A stretch of DNA of 64,000 bases from Alginatibacterium sediminis (lineage in GTDB: Bacteria > Pseudomonadota > Gammaproteobacteria > Enterobacterales > Celerinatantimonadaceae), in contig NZ_RAQO01000006.1 of the NCBI RefSeq assembly GCF_003610775.1, positions 124,001-188,000 of the forward strand. Direction: 5' to 3'. The stretch's first letter is position 1; every line of letters begins with the position of its first letter. Under the pieces are notes generated by a model. That model searched no databases, was not told the origin of the DNA, and saw nothing but the letters and a program-made list of their open reading frames with translations. A program made the position numbers and the translations under genes. Below, in pieces: positions 18,972-28,186 of the stretch.

Positions 18972-19970
18972 ATGAAACTAACAACAATAATAAAAACGAC
19001 CCTAATCGCAACGAGCATCATGGCAAGTACGTTTGCGCAAGCTGCGGACATGAGAATTGGCTTAGTTGTGAAAGCCCAAGGTATCGGTTTTTTTGAAGCC
19101 GCTTATAAAGGCGCTCAAGAAGCATCTGCAGAAATTGAAGATAACATTGAAATTATCTATACCGGCCCAGTAACTCCGACTGCTGAAGGACAAATTGAGA
19201 TTATTAATTCTCTAATTTCGCAAAAAGTCGATGCCATTGTTGTTTCGGCAAATGATCCTGACGCACTTGTGCCTATTTTGAAAAGAGCACAGCAACGAGG
19301 AATCAAAGTTGTTTCATTTGATTCAGGCGTAGCTACTGCAGGGCGTCAAATCCATCTAAACCCGTCGAGTAATGAGTTAATTGGCCGAATGAATATCGAG
19401 CTTGCCGCCACATCACTTGAGGCTGCAAAAAGTGAGAAAGGTGATATTGCTATCTTAAGTGCTTCACCGACAGCAACCAACCAAAATATCTGGATTGGAG
19501 AGATGGAGAAAGCGCTTCCGGAGTTCCCACAACTTACACTTGTTGCAACGGTTTACGGCGATGATTTAGCAGATAAAAGTTATCGCGAAACTCAAGGCCT
19601 GGTTAAAACGTATCCTAATCTGAAAGTCATTGTGGCACCAACTACTGTCGGTATCTTGGCCGCAGCGCAGGCGATTACCGATATGAAGAAAACCGGTGAA
19701 GTCTTTGTGACTGGATTAGGGCTACCATCGGAGCTGGCTGGGCATGTTGAGTCTGGTGCCGTCAACAGTTTCGCGATTTGGAATCCAATCGACTTGGGTT
19801 ACGCGGCAACGCATATTGCATACAACTTAATACAAGACACAGCGAGTGAAACTGAAGTAGAAATGGGACGAATGGGCGTGGCTCAACTCGATGCTGAAGG
19901 GAATGCAGCAATGTCTTCTCCTTTTGTGTATGACATCAGCAATGTTGCTGAATTCGCGAAAATTTTCTAG
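18972..19970 (+). CDS. rhaS: L-rhamnose ABC transporter, periplasmic binding protein
   Basis: A 332-residue binding protein with a 24-residue signal peptide (ending FAQA). The mature protein is a family-4 sugar-binding fold: MRIGLVVKAQGIGFFEAAYKGAQEA, then ISQKVDAIVVSANDPDALVPIL and the hinge VVSFDSGVA. The name follows the rhizobial RhaSTPQ importer, not E. coli RhaS. It lies directly downstream of rhaBA and before the ATPase gene, separated from the latter by a strong stem-loop. Rhamnose as ligand is inferred from context. Confidence 0.9.
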   Translation: MKLTTIIKTTLIATSIMASTFAQAADMRIGLVVKAQGIGFFEAAYKGAQEASAEIEDNIEIIYTGPVTPTAEGQIEIINSLISQKVDAIVVSANDPDALVPILKRAQQRGIKVVSFDSGVATAGRQIHLNPSSNELIGRMNIELAATSLEAAKSEKGDIAILSASPTATNQNIWIGEMEKALPEFPQLTLVATVYGDDLADKSYRETQGLVKTYPNLKVIVAPTTVGILAAAQAITDMKKTGEVFVTGLGLPSELAGHVESGAVNSFAIWNPIDLGYAATHIAYNLIQDTASETEVEMGRMGVAQLDAEGNAAMSSPFVYDISNVAEFAKIF

Positions 19971-19981
19971 ATAAGTTCGGC

Positions 19982-20021
19982 CCTTATTGGCTGTCGTAGC
20001 GTTACTACGCGGCCAATAAGG
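19982..20021 (+). promoter_or_regulatory. Intercistronic stem-loop between rhaS and rhaT
   Basis: A 10-bp perfect outer stem CCTTATTGGC / GCCAATAAGG encloses a second stem CGTAG / CTACG. There is no T tract, so it is more likely an mRNA-stabilising or partial-attenuation element that keeps the binding protein in excess over the membrane components, as in other sugar ABC operons. Confidence 0.65.
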
Positions 20022-20043
20022 CTTAGCCAAAGAAGGCAAAATT

Positions 20044-21552
20044 ATGTCTGAAGTAACCCCTATTTTTTCTTTGCTAAATATAAGCAAGCATTTTCCTGGT
20101 GTGAAAGCCCTGGACAAAGTACAGCTTGATCTATATCCCGGCGAAGTCACAGCTTTAGTAGGTGAAAATGGAGCTGGGAAATCGACGCTAGTGAAAGTTA
20201 TGACTGGTATATATCAGCCCACAGAGGGAGAGCTATATTTAGATGGTAAACCTGTAAACATCGCAACACCCGAAGATGCACATCACAACGGTATTACCGC
20301 AATTCATCAAGAAACAGTGTTGTTTGATGAACTCAGTGTGATGGAAAACATTTTCGCCGGACATTATCTGCAATTGCCTTCTGGTCGACTCGATTGGAAA
20401 CAAATGGAACAAGAAACAATACGTATTTTGTCCGAAATTGAAGCCCCCCTAGCACCAAAGAAACTACTAAAAGAATTAAGTATTGGCCAGCGTCATATGG
20501 TCGCCATAGCTAGAGCCTTATCCTTTGATGCGCGGGTTGTCATTTTGGATGAGCCAACTGCGGCACTTTCTCATCGTGAAATCGAAGAATTCTACGCGAT
20601 TGTGTATCGCTTACAGAAAAAGGGCTGCGCGATATTATTCATCAGCCACAAGTTCGACGAAATCTATTCAATTGCCGATCGCTTTACCGTATTTAGAGAT
20701 GGCTGTTATATAGGTGAAGGCAAGATTGCTGAGGTAGAAGAAAAAGAATTAGTAAGCATGATGGTCGGACGTAGCATTGACACCGCTTTTCCTAAGACCG
20801 AGGTCGATATTGGCGACTGCATAATTGAAGTGAAGGATTTCTGTCACCCCACAGAGTTCGATGCGATTAATTTCAAGTTACATCAAGGGGAGATTTTAGG
20901 TTTTTATGGATTAGTGGGAGCAGGCCGAACCGAAGTGATGCAGTCGCTGTTTGGCGTTTCAAATAATGCCAGCGGCCAAATCATTGTAAATAACAAAGAG
21001 CTCGCAATTAAATCCCCAAGCGATGCCATCAAAGCAGGCATTGTATATGTACCGGAAGAACGTCAAGCACAAGGTACAGTACTTGAGTTTCCAATTTATC
21101 AAAATATAAGCCTGCCCCAATTAGACAAATTGAATCCTAAAGGTTTTTTGAACACTGCAACCGAGTACAGCTTAGCTGATAAATATGCGAAACGTTTGAA
21201 AGTTAAAGCGCCTAATTGGAATGAAAAAGTAGAAAACCTTTCCGGTGGCAATCAACAAAAAGTGGTGATTGGAAAGTGGTTAGCGACTGAACCAAAAATT
21301 ATCATTTTGGACGAACCCACGAAAGGGATTGATATTGGTTCGAAGGCGGCGGTACACGAATTTATGTCAGAGCTAACTGAACAAGGCCTTGCGGTAATTA
21401 TGGTTTCATCTGAGTTGCCGGAAATCATGGGCATGGCGGACCGCATCATCGTGATGCGAGAAGGATTGATGGTGAACGAGTTCGAACGCGCTCAATTTTC
21501 TGCAGAACAACTTGTCAGCGCCGCAACCGGTATGACAGGAGAATTACAATGA
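20044..21552 (+). CDS. rhaT: L-rhamnose ABC transporter ATPase (two nucleotide-binding domains)
   Basis: A 502-residue double ATPase of the monosaccharide importer class. Domain 1 has Walker A GENGAGKST (~residue 40), signature LSIGQRH and Walker B VVILDEPTAAL. Domain 2 begins with the degenerate GLVGAGRTEV, normal for this class, and has LSGGNQQKV and IIILDEPTKGID. The stop overlaps the rhaP start by 4 bases (ATGA). Confidence 0.93.
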   Translation: MSEVTPIFSLLNISKHFPGVKALDKVQLDLYPGEVTALVGENGAGKSTLVKVMTGIYQPTEGELYLDGKPVNIATPEDAHHNGITAIHQETVLFDELSVMENIFAGHYLQLPSGRLDWKQMEQETIRILSEIEAPLAPKKLLKELSIGQRHMVAIARALSFDARVVILDEPTAALSHREIEEFYAIVYRLQKKGCAILFISHKFDEIYSIADRFTVFRDGCYIGEGKIAEVEEKELVSMMVGRSIDTAFPKTEVDIGDCIIEVKDFCHPTEFDAINFKLHQGEILGFYGLVGAGRTEVMQSLFGVSNNASGQIIVNNKELAIKSPSDAIKAGIVYVPEERQAQGTVLEFPIYQNISLPQLDKLNPKGFLNTATEYSLADKYAKRLKVKAPNWNEKVENLSGGNQQKVVIGKWLATEPKIIILDEPTKGIDIGSKAAVHEFMSELTEQGLAVIMVSSELPEIMGMADRIIVMREGLMVNEFERAQFSAEQLVSAATGMTGELQ

Positions 21553-22532
21553 AACAGCTACTAAAAAATCGCGAAGCCCAGCTAGCCTTAGTCATATTGT
21601 CGCTACTTGCAATGATTGGGGCAATTATCCCTGACTTTCTCGCCATATCTAATTTGCTTGGGGTGTATACGGACACCTCCATATTGATCATTTTGGCCTT
21701 AGGGCAGATGCTCGTAATCATCACCCGTTGCATCGACTTGTCGATAGCCGCAAATGTTGCCTTAACTGGGATGGTTGTGGCGACAATCAACAGTTTATAC
21801 CCCGATTTCCCAGTGCCTGTAATTATTCTCATTGGCGCCGGATTTGGAACACTGCTGGGCATGCTCAACGGTTGGCTGGTATGGAAAATGAAAATACCCT
21901 CAATCGTCGTGACATTGGGAACCATGGCCATCTTTAGAGGGGCGGTGTTCTTAATCAGTAAAGGTGCCTGGATTAACGCGCACCAAATGAGTGCCACATT
22001 CTTAGAAATTCCACGCTATGTATTCTTAGGGCTACCCATCTTAGGTTGGTGTTCGGTGATTGTTATCGCTGCGATGTACTACTTCACCCGTCATCGTCAG
22101 CTGGGTCGTAAGATATATGCAGCCGGCAATAGTCCAACAGCGGCTTATTACATCGGCGTTGATGTAGGTAAAAAACAATTTATAGCGTTTACCATTTCAG
22201 GACTTTTAGCCGGGATTGCGAGCTACCTTTGGATTTCCCGCTACGCGGTAGCCTATGTCGATATAGCCAACGGCTTCGAAATGCTGGTTATTGCGTCTTG
22301 TGTGATTGGTGGGGTCAGTATTGCTGGTGGCACCGGGACTGTTATTGGCTGTGTACTGGGCGCTTTGTTCCTAGGCATTATTAATAATGCTTTGCCTGTT
22401 ATCGGTATATCTCCATTTTGGCAAATGGCTATTTCTGGCTCAGTCATCATTCTTGCTGTCATTGCTAACTCGCGTTCGGAACGAAAAGTGGGTCGAATTA
22501 TTTTGCGCAAAGCGGTACAGAATGCCTCTTGA
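21549..22532 (+). CDS. rhaP: L-rhamnose ABC transporter permease 1
   Basis: A 327-residue inner-membrane permease of the RbsC/AraH family with eight to ten hydrophobic helices. The family motif around GGVSIAGGTGTVIGCVLGALFLG marks the region that couples to the ATPase, and the earlier GNSPTAAYYIGVDV is also typical. It starts within the rhaT stop and its partner rhaQ follows in 20 bases, giving a heterodimeric permease. Confidence 0.92.
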   Translation: MKQLLKNREAQLALVILSLLAMIGAIIPDFLAISNLLGVYTDTSILIILALGQMLVIITRCIDLSIAANVALTGMVVATINSLYPDFPVPVIILIGAGFGTLLGMLNGWLVWKMKIPSIVVTLGTMAIFRGAVFLISKGAWINAHQMSATFLEIPRYVFLGLPILGWCSVIVIAAMYYFTRHRQLGRKIYAAGNSPTAAYYIGVDVGKKQFIAFTISGLLAGIASYLWISRYAVAYVDIANGFEMLVIASCVIGGVSIAGGTGTVIGCVLGALFLGIINNALPVIGISPFWQMAISGSVIILAVIANSRSERKVGRIILRKAVQNAS

Positions 22533-22552
22533 TTGCTGTTAAGGACAATACA

Positions 22553-23557
22553 ATGGAAAAGATCAACAACAGTTCCTTTGAGACAAAGGACATAGAGAAA
22601 AAAAGTTTACCGAGTTGGGTATTTAGTTGGGAATCCTTTTTACTGGCGACCACTGTTTTAGTGTTCTTCATCAACTGCTTAGCATCGCCATATTTCTTAG
22701 ACCCCTGGTCTTTGTCTGATGCGACATTCAACTTTTCAGAGAAGGCGATTATAGCGTTACCACTCGCGCTAGTTATTATCGTTCGAGACATCGACATCTC
22801 TGTTGCATCTATCATTGCGTTAAGCTCGACAGCGATGGGATTCACTGCAGAAGTAACCGATAGTTTGTTCTTGATTTGTTCAGCCGGAATGATTGTAGGC
22901 ACGTTATGCGGGGCCTTAAATGGACTACTGATTACTAGACTCAATATTCCAGCAATTGTTGTAACCATTGGCACCATGAGCTTATTTCGAGGGATTACCT
23001 ATATATTGCTTGGCGATCAAGCACTAAAGAACTACCCAGAGAGTTTTTCGTTTTTCGGACAAGGTTATGTTGCGCCATTCATCGGCTTTGAATTCGCAAG
23101 CTTCCTGGTCATCGCGGTTCTTTTTTATATTCTTTTGCAAAAAACCAACTTTGGTCGTCGAACCTATGCCATAGGTAACAATCCTACAGCAGCCTATTAC
23201 TCGGGAATCAATGTTGCTAAGCACAAGCTCATTATCTTCATCATGGTTGGATTCTTTTGTTCAATAGCAGCAATTATGTTGACCTCTCGACTTGGCAGCA
23301 CTCGCCCAACTATTGCCTTGGGATGGGAGCTGAACATCATCACCATGGTAGTTCTAGGTGGTGTCAGTATTTTAGGCGGTTCAGGAACCATTGTTGGGGT
23401 TGTCATTGCAGTGTTCCTAATGGGCTTGGTGAATTCGGGCTTAGGTCTCATCAATGTACCTGGCATCGTAATGTCAATCATCATTGGTGCAATGTTGATT
23501 TGCGTCATCGCATTGCCTGGCGTGTTCCAGCGCCTACGCAACAAAGTTGGAAACTGA
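22553..23557 (+). CDS. rhaQ: L-rhamnose ABC transporter permease 2
   Basis: A 334-residue permease homologous to rhaP: GNNPTAAYYSGINV and GGVSILGGSGTIVGVVIAV repeat the same family motifs. AAGGAC lies 8 bases before the ATG at 22553, which is preferred to a TTG at 22529. It has a polar N-terminal stretch of about 35 residues before the first helix. Confidence 0.92.
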   Translation: MEKINNSSFETKDIEKKSLPSWVFSWESFLLATTVLVFFINCLASPYFLDPWSLSDATFNFSEKAIIALPLALVIIVRDIDISVASIIALSSTAMGFTAEVTDSLFLICSAGMIVGTLCGALNGLLITRLNIPAIVVTIGTMSLFRGITYILLGDQALKNYPESFSFFGQGYVAPFIGFEFASFLVIAVLFYILLQKTNFGRRTYAIGNNPTAAYYSGINVAKHKLIIFIMVGFFCSIAAIMLTSRLGSTRPTIALGWELNIITMVVLGGVSILGGSGTIVGVVIAVFLMGLVNSGLGLINVPGIVMSIIIGAMLICVIALPGVFQRLRNKVGN

Positions 23558-23585
23558 CTTAGATTTCTAAGAAAAGGAAATAATC

Positions 23586-23912
23586 ATGACCGATTCAACG
23601 ATTCGTAAAGCGTTTGTCATGCTGTTAAACCCGGGCTGCCAGCTCGCTTACCAAAAACGTCATGACGAGATCTGGCCTGGGCTGATTGAGGTACTAAAAG
23701 ATCACGGTGCAAGTAATTATTCGATTTTCTTAGACACGCCTTCGAACCAATTATTTGCTTACGTTGAAGTCCAAAGTGAGGAGCAGTGGAACCGTATTGC
23801 GCAGACTGAGGTTTGTCAGCGCTGGTGGGCCTATATGAAAGACATTATGGCTAGCAATCCAGATAACTCCCCCGTGAGTCGTGAGTTAAGCAGCATGTTT
23901 TTTATGGCGTGA
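23586..23912 (+). CDS. rhaM: L-rhamnose mutarotase
   Basis: A 108-residue protein interconverting alpha and beta rhamnopyranose so the isomerase receives the right anomer. Typical strings: [19 protein letters not shown] with the active-site histidine, [25 protein letters not shown] and [12 protein letters not shown]. Length matches the family (~104). An AAAGGAAA site precedes the ATG. It is often called RhaU in rhizobia. Confidence 0.95.
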   Translation: MTDSTIRKAFVMLLNPGCQLAYQKRHDEIWPGLIEVLKDHGASNYSIFLDTPSNQLFAYVEVQSEEQWNRIAQTEVCQRWWAYMKDIMASNPDNSPVSRELSSMFFMA

Positions 23913-23968
23913 GCGGTAGTAAATAATATTTTTTTTAGCTTTTACATCTTCCTTATCAAGGGTAAACA

Positions 23969-24796
23969 ATGAAAACTAATATCGAACTAAACGACGCAGT
24001 ATTGCATGAAATTACAAAGGTCTCTGAGGTAGGTTCGTATTTATGGTTGCGTGAATGGGCTGAACGCAATGGCGGAAATATATCGGTAGATTTAACCGAT
24101 ATATTTGGTGAGCTCGATGGCGATATAAATCTATTTCCCCATTGCTCGCTTAATAGTATTGGCGAGTTTTCCTTCCCTAAGGAAAGCGCTGGCCATATCT
24201 TTTTTGTGAAAGGCACTGGCGAGCGGATCCGTGAATTAAGTCGTCCTGAAGACGCCGGTTGTGTGCTTCGTATTGATGATGAAGCCAAAGGTTATCACAT
24301 CCTATGGGGAGGGCGAGGCCAAACCGATTATGCACCAACTAGCGAGTTTATTTCTCACGTGGAAATAATAATAGCTAAGCAAAAATCGGGCTCAAAAGAC
24401 CGGTGTGTGGTTCACACTCATCCATTAGAACTAATCATGTTATCTCATCATCGTGATTATGTGAGTAGTGACGAAATCTTTACCAATGCGTGTTGGAAGA
24501 TGTTGCCGGAAGTAAGAGCATTTGTTCCCCGAGGGATTGGGATTGTACCGTATTGCATGCCAGGCAGTCAGACCATGGCAAACACTACCACAGAAAAATT
24601 GATGCGCTTTGATGTTGCAGTTTGGGAAAAACATGGCGCAGTTTCTACTGGCCAAGATGCCCTAGAAGCGTTTGATTATATTGATGTTGCTAACAAAGGG
24701 GCAAAGCTATTTTTGGGATGTCTCGCCAGTGGATTTGAGCCAGAAGGTATCAGTCTAGCGGATATGCAGGATCTAAAAGAGACTTTTAATCTATAG
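23969..24796 (+). CDS. rhaD: Rhamnulose-1-phosphate aldolase, stand-alone
   Basis: A 275-residue class II aldolase of the E. coli RhaD type, splitting L-rhamnulose-1-phosphate into DHAP and L-lactaldehyde. Motifs: WAERNGGNISVDL near the N-terminus, FVKGTGERIREL, the zinc-binding VVHTHPLELIMLSHH and WEKHGAVSTG. Twelve bases separate it from fucO, so the lactaldehyde product is handed to a reductase. This duplicates the aldolase half of the fused gene at 12598. Confidence 0.95.
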   Translation: MKTNIELNDAVLHEITKVSEVGSYLWLREWAERNGGNISVDLTDIFGELDGDINLFPHCSLNSIGEFSFPKESAGHIFFVKGTGERIRELSRPEDAGCVLRIDDEAKGYHILWGGRGQTDYAPTSEFISHVEIIIAKQKSGSKDRCVVHTHPLELIMLSHHRDYVSSDEIFTNACWKMLPEVRAFVPRGIGIVPYCMPGSQTMANTTTEKLMRFDVAVWEKHGAVSTGQDALEAFDYIDVANKGAKLFLGCLASGFEPEGISLADMQDLKETFNL

Positions 24797-24807
24797 GAGC
24801 ATTAAGC

Positions 24808-25959
24808 ATGGCATTTGCACTAAATTTACCGAAGTTAAGTTTCGCCGGTCCAGGCGCAGTTGTGGACGCAATCGAAGAACTCGCCAAGCAGAAACCCAAA
24901 CGAGTTTTATTGGTAACTGATAAAAATTTAATCAAGTTAGGTATCTTGAACGAGGTGTTTGCCCAGTTCGAGTTACATAATATTTCCTATGCTCTATTTG
25001 ATCAGGTTAGCCCAAACCCAACTGCAAGCTTAGTTCGCCAAGGCTATCAAGTATACTTAGAACACGAGTGTGATGCGTTTATGGCTGTCGGTGGTGGCAG
25101 TCCAATGGATTGCGCTAAAGCGATACGAGTAATGGCATCGAACCCAGGCCGAGATATATGCGATTTTAATGGGGTCGGGCAAGTCACAAACCCTGGGCAA
25201 TATTTTGTAGCTGTAAATACCACTGCTGGAACGGCGGCCGAAATGACGTCAAACTCCGTGATTACGGATGAGAAAAAACAAGTCAAAATGGTGATCATAG
25301 ATGCAAAACAAATCCCTGACATTGCTGTAAATGACGCCAATTTAATGATTGGATTACCAGCGGATGTAACTGCGGCTACGGGAATGGATGCCTTAACTCA
25401 TGCCATTGAAGCCTACGTAACTCCCGGAGCACACGCATTGACAGAGCCAACAGCCCGCGAGGCAATCAAGTTGATTCGCCAATGGCTGCCAATCGCAGTT
25501 GACGATGGTACGAATGTGGAAGCGCGCGATAAACTCGCTTGCGCGCAGTTTCTAGCAGGCATGGCCTTTAACAGTTCGGGGCTTGGGCTTGTGCACGCTA
25601 TGGCGCATCAACCTGGCGCAACCCATAATCTACCGCATGGGGTGTGTAATGCGATCTTACTACCTTATGTTTGTGAATATAATGCTAAATATGTTCCTGA
25701 GCGCTATAAATTGGTCGCTGAGGCTTTACTAGACCAAAAGTTAGATATGAGTGATAAACAAGGAGCCGAGAAAGCAATCGAGCTAATCAAAGAGCTCTCT
25801 GTACGGGTACAGATCCCTGAAGGTTTTAGTAGCTTGGGTGTTCAAAATTCTGATATCAATGCCTGGGTTGGTAAAGCGATGCTTGACCCATGCTTACCTG
25901 GGAATCCTCATCAGCCAACCGCCGAAGAAGTAGAGAGTATCTACGAACTCTCTATGTAA
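24808..25959 (+). CDS. fucO: Lactaldehyde reductase (iron-dependent alcohol dehydrogenase)
   Basis: A 383-residue group III alcohol dehydrogenase that reduces L-lactaldehyde to 1,2-propanediol with NADH. It has the nucleotide motif GGGSPMDCAKAI near residue 96, TTAGTAAEMT, GMDALTHAIEAYV with a metal ligand, and the iron-site HAMAHQPGATHNLPHGVCNA. Its place after rhaD fits lactaldehyde; other short aldehydes are possible. Having a reductase here and a dehydrogenase in the fused gene gives both fermentative and oxidative exits. Confidence 0.92.
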   Translation: MAFALNLPKLSFAGPGAVVDAIEELAKQKPKRVLLVTDKNLIKLGILNEVFAQFELHNISYALFDQVSPNPTASLVRQGYQVYLEHECDAFMAVGGGSPMDCAKAIRVMASNPGRDICDFNGVGQVTNPGQYFVAVNTTAGTAAEMTSNSVITDEKKQVKMVIIDAKQIPDIAVNDANLMIGLPADVTAATGMDALTHAIEAYVTPGAHALTEPTAREAIKLIRQWLPIAVDDGTNVEARDKLACAQFLAGMAFNSSGLGLVHAMAHQPGATHNLPHGVCNAILLPYVCEYNAKYVPERYKLVAEALLDQKLDMSDKQGAEKAIELIKELSVRVQIPEGFSSLGVQNSDINAWVGKAMLDPCLPGNPHQPTAEEVESIYELSM

Positions 25960-26237
25960 TTAGCTTTGGAGCCCGCATATGTTTTTTGGTCGCAATGATT
26001 AGGGTATTGCCTGAAAAATTTATGCGGGGCTTCACGTTTTGTAAAGCTTCAGATTAAATACGGCCCTAAATGTAATGGGTCCCTAGTTCTTCATTTGTTA
26101 ATGGAAACGATATTATAAATTAATCAAAACAATGGTTCAAAAATGCGGCTTAGCTCTCAAGTTTAATGTTTTGTATAGAAATTGGATTGATCCCTTCTCG
26201 ATGAGTTGTACACTTTCTCCAAGTTCAGGAGACTTCT
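25960..26237. other. Region between fucO and kduI, with long-range stem
   Basis: GCCCGCATA (25971-25979) can pair with TATGCGGGGC (26021-26030) across a 41-base gap with one bulged G; it may end the rha transcript. The rest is AT-rich and should hold the kduI promoter and a KdgR-like site at 26125. Confidence 0.45.
26125..26139. promoter_or_regulatory. kduI: Weak KdgR-like site upstream of kduI
   Basis: CAAAACAATGGTTCA shares the AAAC and GGTTCA parts of the sites found upstream of the other uronate operons. It lies about 100 bases before the kduI start. It is the weakest member of the set. Confidence 0.3.
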
Positions 26238-27074
26238 ATGTTTATTAATTACAACAATAACCCTTTAGATACCAAACATTACGACACCGCTCGGTTAAGA
26301 CAAGAATTCTTAACCGAATCTCTTTTTAATCCAGAACAAATAACCTTAGTTTATAGCCATATTGATCGAGTGGTTGCACTAGGCGTGAGCGCTTCGAAGC
26401 AAACGCTTAAACTCAATGACTATGTTGATGATAAAGCATTTGGGACGGACTTTTTTTTACAACGCCGCGAATTGGGAATTATCAATTTGGGACCAAAAGC
26501 TGAAGTGCGTTGTAATGATAAAGTCTACGTTCTTGAAAATCTTGATGCCCTTTATTTGGGCCAAGGTGAACAAAATATCGAATTCACTAGCTTAGAAGAC
26601 AGCTATACCTCGTTGTATTGTCTAAGCGCTCCAGCACACCATGCTTACCCATCAAGAATCATCACCCGTTCGCAAGCAAAAGTTGTTGAACTGGGCAGCT
26701 TAGAGAACGCGAATGCGCGGGTCATTAATCAGTACTTACACCCAGATGTACTGCCAACATGCCAACTGTGCATGGGGGCAACGCATTTAGAGCCGGGTAG
26801 CGTCTGGAATACCATGCCAGCTCACACTCATGAACGACGAATGGAAGCCTATCTGTACTTTAACGTGAAGCCTGAGCAAGTTGTTTTTCATTACATGGGT
26901 CAACCGGAAGAGACACGGCACATTGTCGTTAGAGACAAGCAGTTGGTCCTGTCACCTAGTTGGTCTATACATTCTGGCTGCGGTACCCAGAACTATAGTT
27001 TTGTTTGGGGGATGTTAGGTGAAAATCAAACCTTTGATGACATGGATTTTGTGGATATGGATACCTTGCGTTAA
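26238..27074 (+). CDS. kduI: 5-keto-4-deoxyuronate isomerase
   Basis: A 278-residue cupin-fold zinc isomerase that turns 5-keto-4-deoxyuronate (from unsaturated uronates) into 2,5-diketo-3-deoxygluconate. The zinc-site string NTMPAHTHERRMEAYLYF and the later PSWSIHSGCGTQNYSFVWGM match E. coli KduI, with two His, a Glu and a late His as metal ligands. Length equals the family. A GGAG site lies just upstream. It is convergent with kdgR. A second, unrelated isomerase for the same step is likely encoded at 29406. Confidence 0.97.
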   Translation: MFINYNNNPLDTKHYDTARLRQEFLTESLFNPEQITLVYSHIDRVVALGVSASKQTLKLNDYVDDKAFGTDFFLQRRELGIINLGPKAEVRCNDKVYVLENLDALYLGQGEQNIEFTSLEDSYTSLYCLSAPAHHAYPSRIITRSQAKVVELGSLENANARVINQYLHPDVLPTCQLCMGATHLEPGSVWNTMPAHTHERRMEAYLYFNVKPEQVVFHYMGQPEETRHIVVRDKQLVLSPSWSIHSGCGTQNYSFVWGMLGENQTFDDMDFVDMDTLR

Positions 27075-27092
27075 TTCGCATACGTTGAAGAT

Positions 27093-27122
27093 TGTGACGA
27101 ACTAGATGACTAATTCGTCACA
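27093..27122. terminator. Hairpin between convergent kduI and kdgR
   Basis: TGTGACGAA / TTCGTCACA, a 9-bp stem extended inward by TAG / CTA after one mismatch. It lies midway between two convergent stops. No clear T tract, so a bidirectional terminator is likely but not certain. Confidence 0.5.
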
Positions 27123-27152
27123 TATAAATCATGATTGAGCTTATTATTGGTG

Positions 27153-27938
27153 TTATTTCACCGGGTAGTTTTTGAAGCCCAATTGCTCTGAAATATGACG
27201 TCCAGCGTTATGCAGTATTTCTACATAGTGAGATTTTTTGTCTTCGTCAAACCGGATTGTCGGAAATGAGATAGATACGCCAGCGATAACAACACCAAAG
27301 CGGTCATAGATTGGCGCCGCGATACAACGCAAGCCTGGTTCTTGTTCTTCGTTGTCTTCGCCAAAATGTTGCTGCTTAACGATTTTAAGTTCTTCAAGCA
27401 ACTGTTCAATATTTTCTAATGTATTAGGAGTGCTTTTTACGAAATCAGCACCATTAAGTATATTACGCACGTAGGCTTCTTCGCGCTCAGCTAACAATAC
27501 TTTCCCTATTGCCGTTGTGTGTAACGGGTTTCTTCTTCCAACCCGAGAGTGCATACGCAGTGCAAAGCTTGAATCAATCTTATGAATATAGATGATAGAA
27601 CCGCTATCAAGTGCTCCAAGGTGCACCGTTTCATTGGTATCTTCTGAAATAACTCGCATTTCGGATTCTGCGATTGTTACCATATCAACCCACTCTAAAG
27701 ATTTGGAACCGAGCTCAAACATTTTTAGAGTTAGCGAGTATTTATCGGCTTCACCTTGTTGCGAGATATAGCCCAAAGTCTTCATTGTCTGTAAGAAACG
27801 ATAGGTTGTCGCTTTCGATGTTAGCAAGCGCTGCGATAACTCTGAGACGCCAATTTCTTTTTGATCGCCTAAGGCTTCGAGAATGTTAAAGACTTTTAGC
27901 ACAGAAGATACGGACTCAGGCTGGGTGTTTTTTTCCAT
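27153..27938 (-). CDS. kdgR: IclR-family repressor KdgR
   Basis: A 262-residue regulator very like enterobacterial KdgR, the repressor of pectin and uronate genes that is released by 2-keto-3-deoxygluconate. The N-terminal winged helix holds QPESVSSVLKVFNILEALG, ELSQRLLTSKATTYRFLQTM and LGYISQQGEADKYSLTL; the C-terminal effector domain has HLGALDSGSIIYIHKIDS, VGRRNPLHTTAIGKVLLA, GEDNEEQEPGLRCIAAPI and DRFGVVIAGVSIS. Nearly every block matches E. coli KdgR as I remember it. The ATG at 27938 gives the family N-terminus; in-frame ATGs lie further upstream. It is divergent from kduD, with a perfect candidate operator between them. Confidence 0.95.
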   Translation of the reverse strand: MEKNTQPESVSSVLKVFNILEALGDQKEIGVSELSQRLLTSKATTYRFLQTMKTLGYISQQGEADKYSLTLKMFELGSKSLEWVDMVTIAESEMRVISEDTNETVHLGALDSGSIIYIHKIDSSFALRMHSRVGRRNPLHTTAIGKVLLAEREEAYVRNILNGADFVKSTPNTLENIEQLLEELKIVKQQHFGEDNEEQEPGLRCIAAPIYDRFGVVIAGVSISFPTIRFDEDKKSHYVEILHNAGRHISEQLGFKNYPVK

Positions 27939-28068
27939 TATTAGATGATACCTAATCATTGAAGTATCAAGTGAAAATACCATCAATCATTTTTATTGAA
28001 ACCCTTTTTTAAAAAAACAGAACTTAAGATCGATCCAGTTCACACATTTGCACATACACTCAGTATTA

Positions 28069-28085
28069 TTGAAATGACGTTTCAA
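28069..28085. promoter_or_regulatory. KdgR operator between kdgR and kduD
   Basis: TTGAAATGACGTTTCAA is a perfect 6-bp inverted repeat around 5 bases and fits the enterobacterial KdgR box (TGAAA-N5-TTTCA). It could repress both kdgR and the kduD-kdgF operon. Related sites occur at 33661, 38784 and 39450. Confidence 0.75.
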
Positions 28086-28186
28086 AAATAATTGTATGTG
28101 CAATCATTTTCTTATATTGTATGACTTAATTCAACCGAGCTTATTCGGCAATCGTCATCAGAGCAAAGACAATAGAGGGTAGGAAC

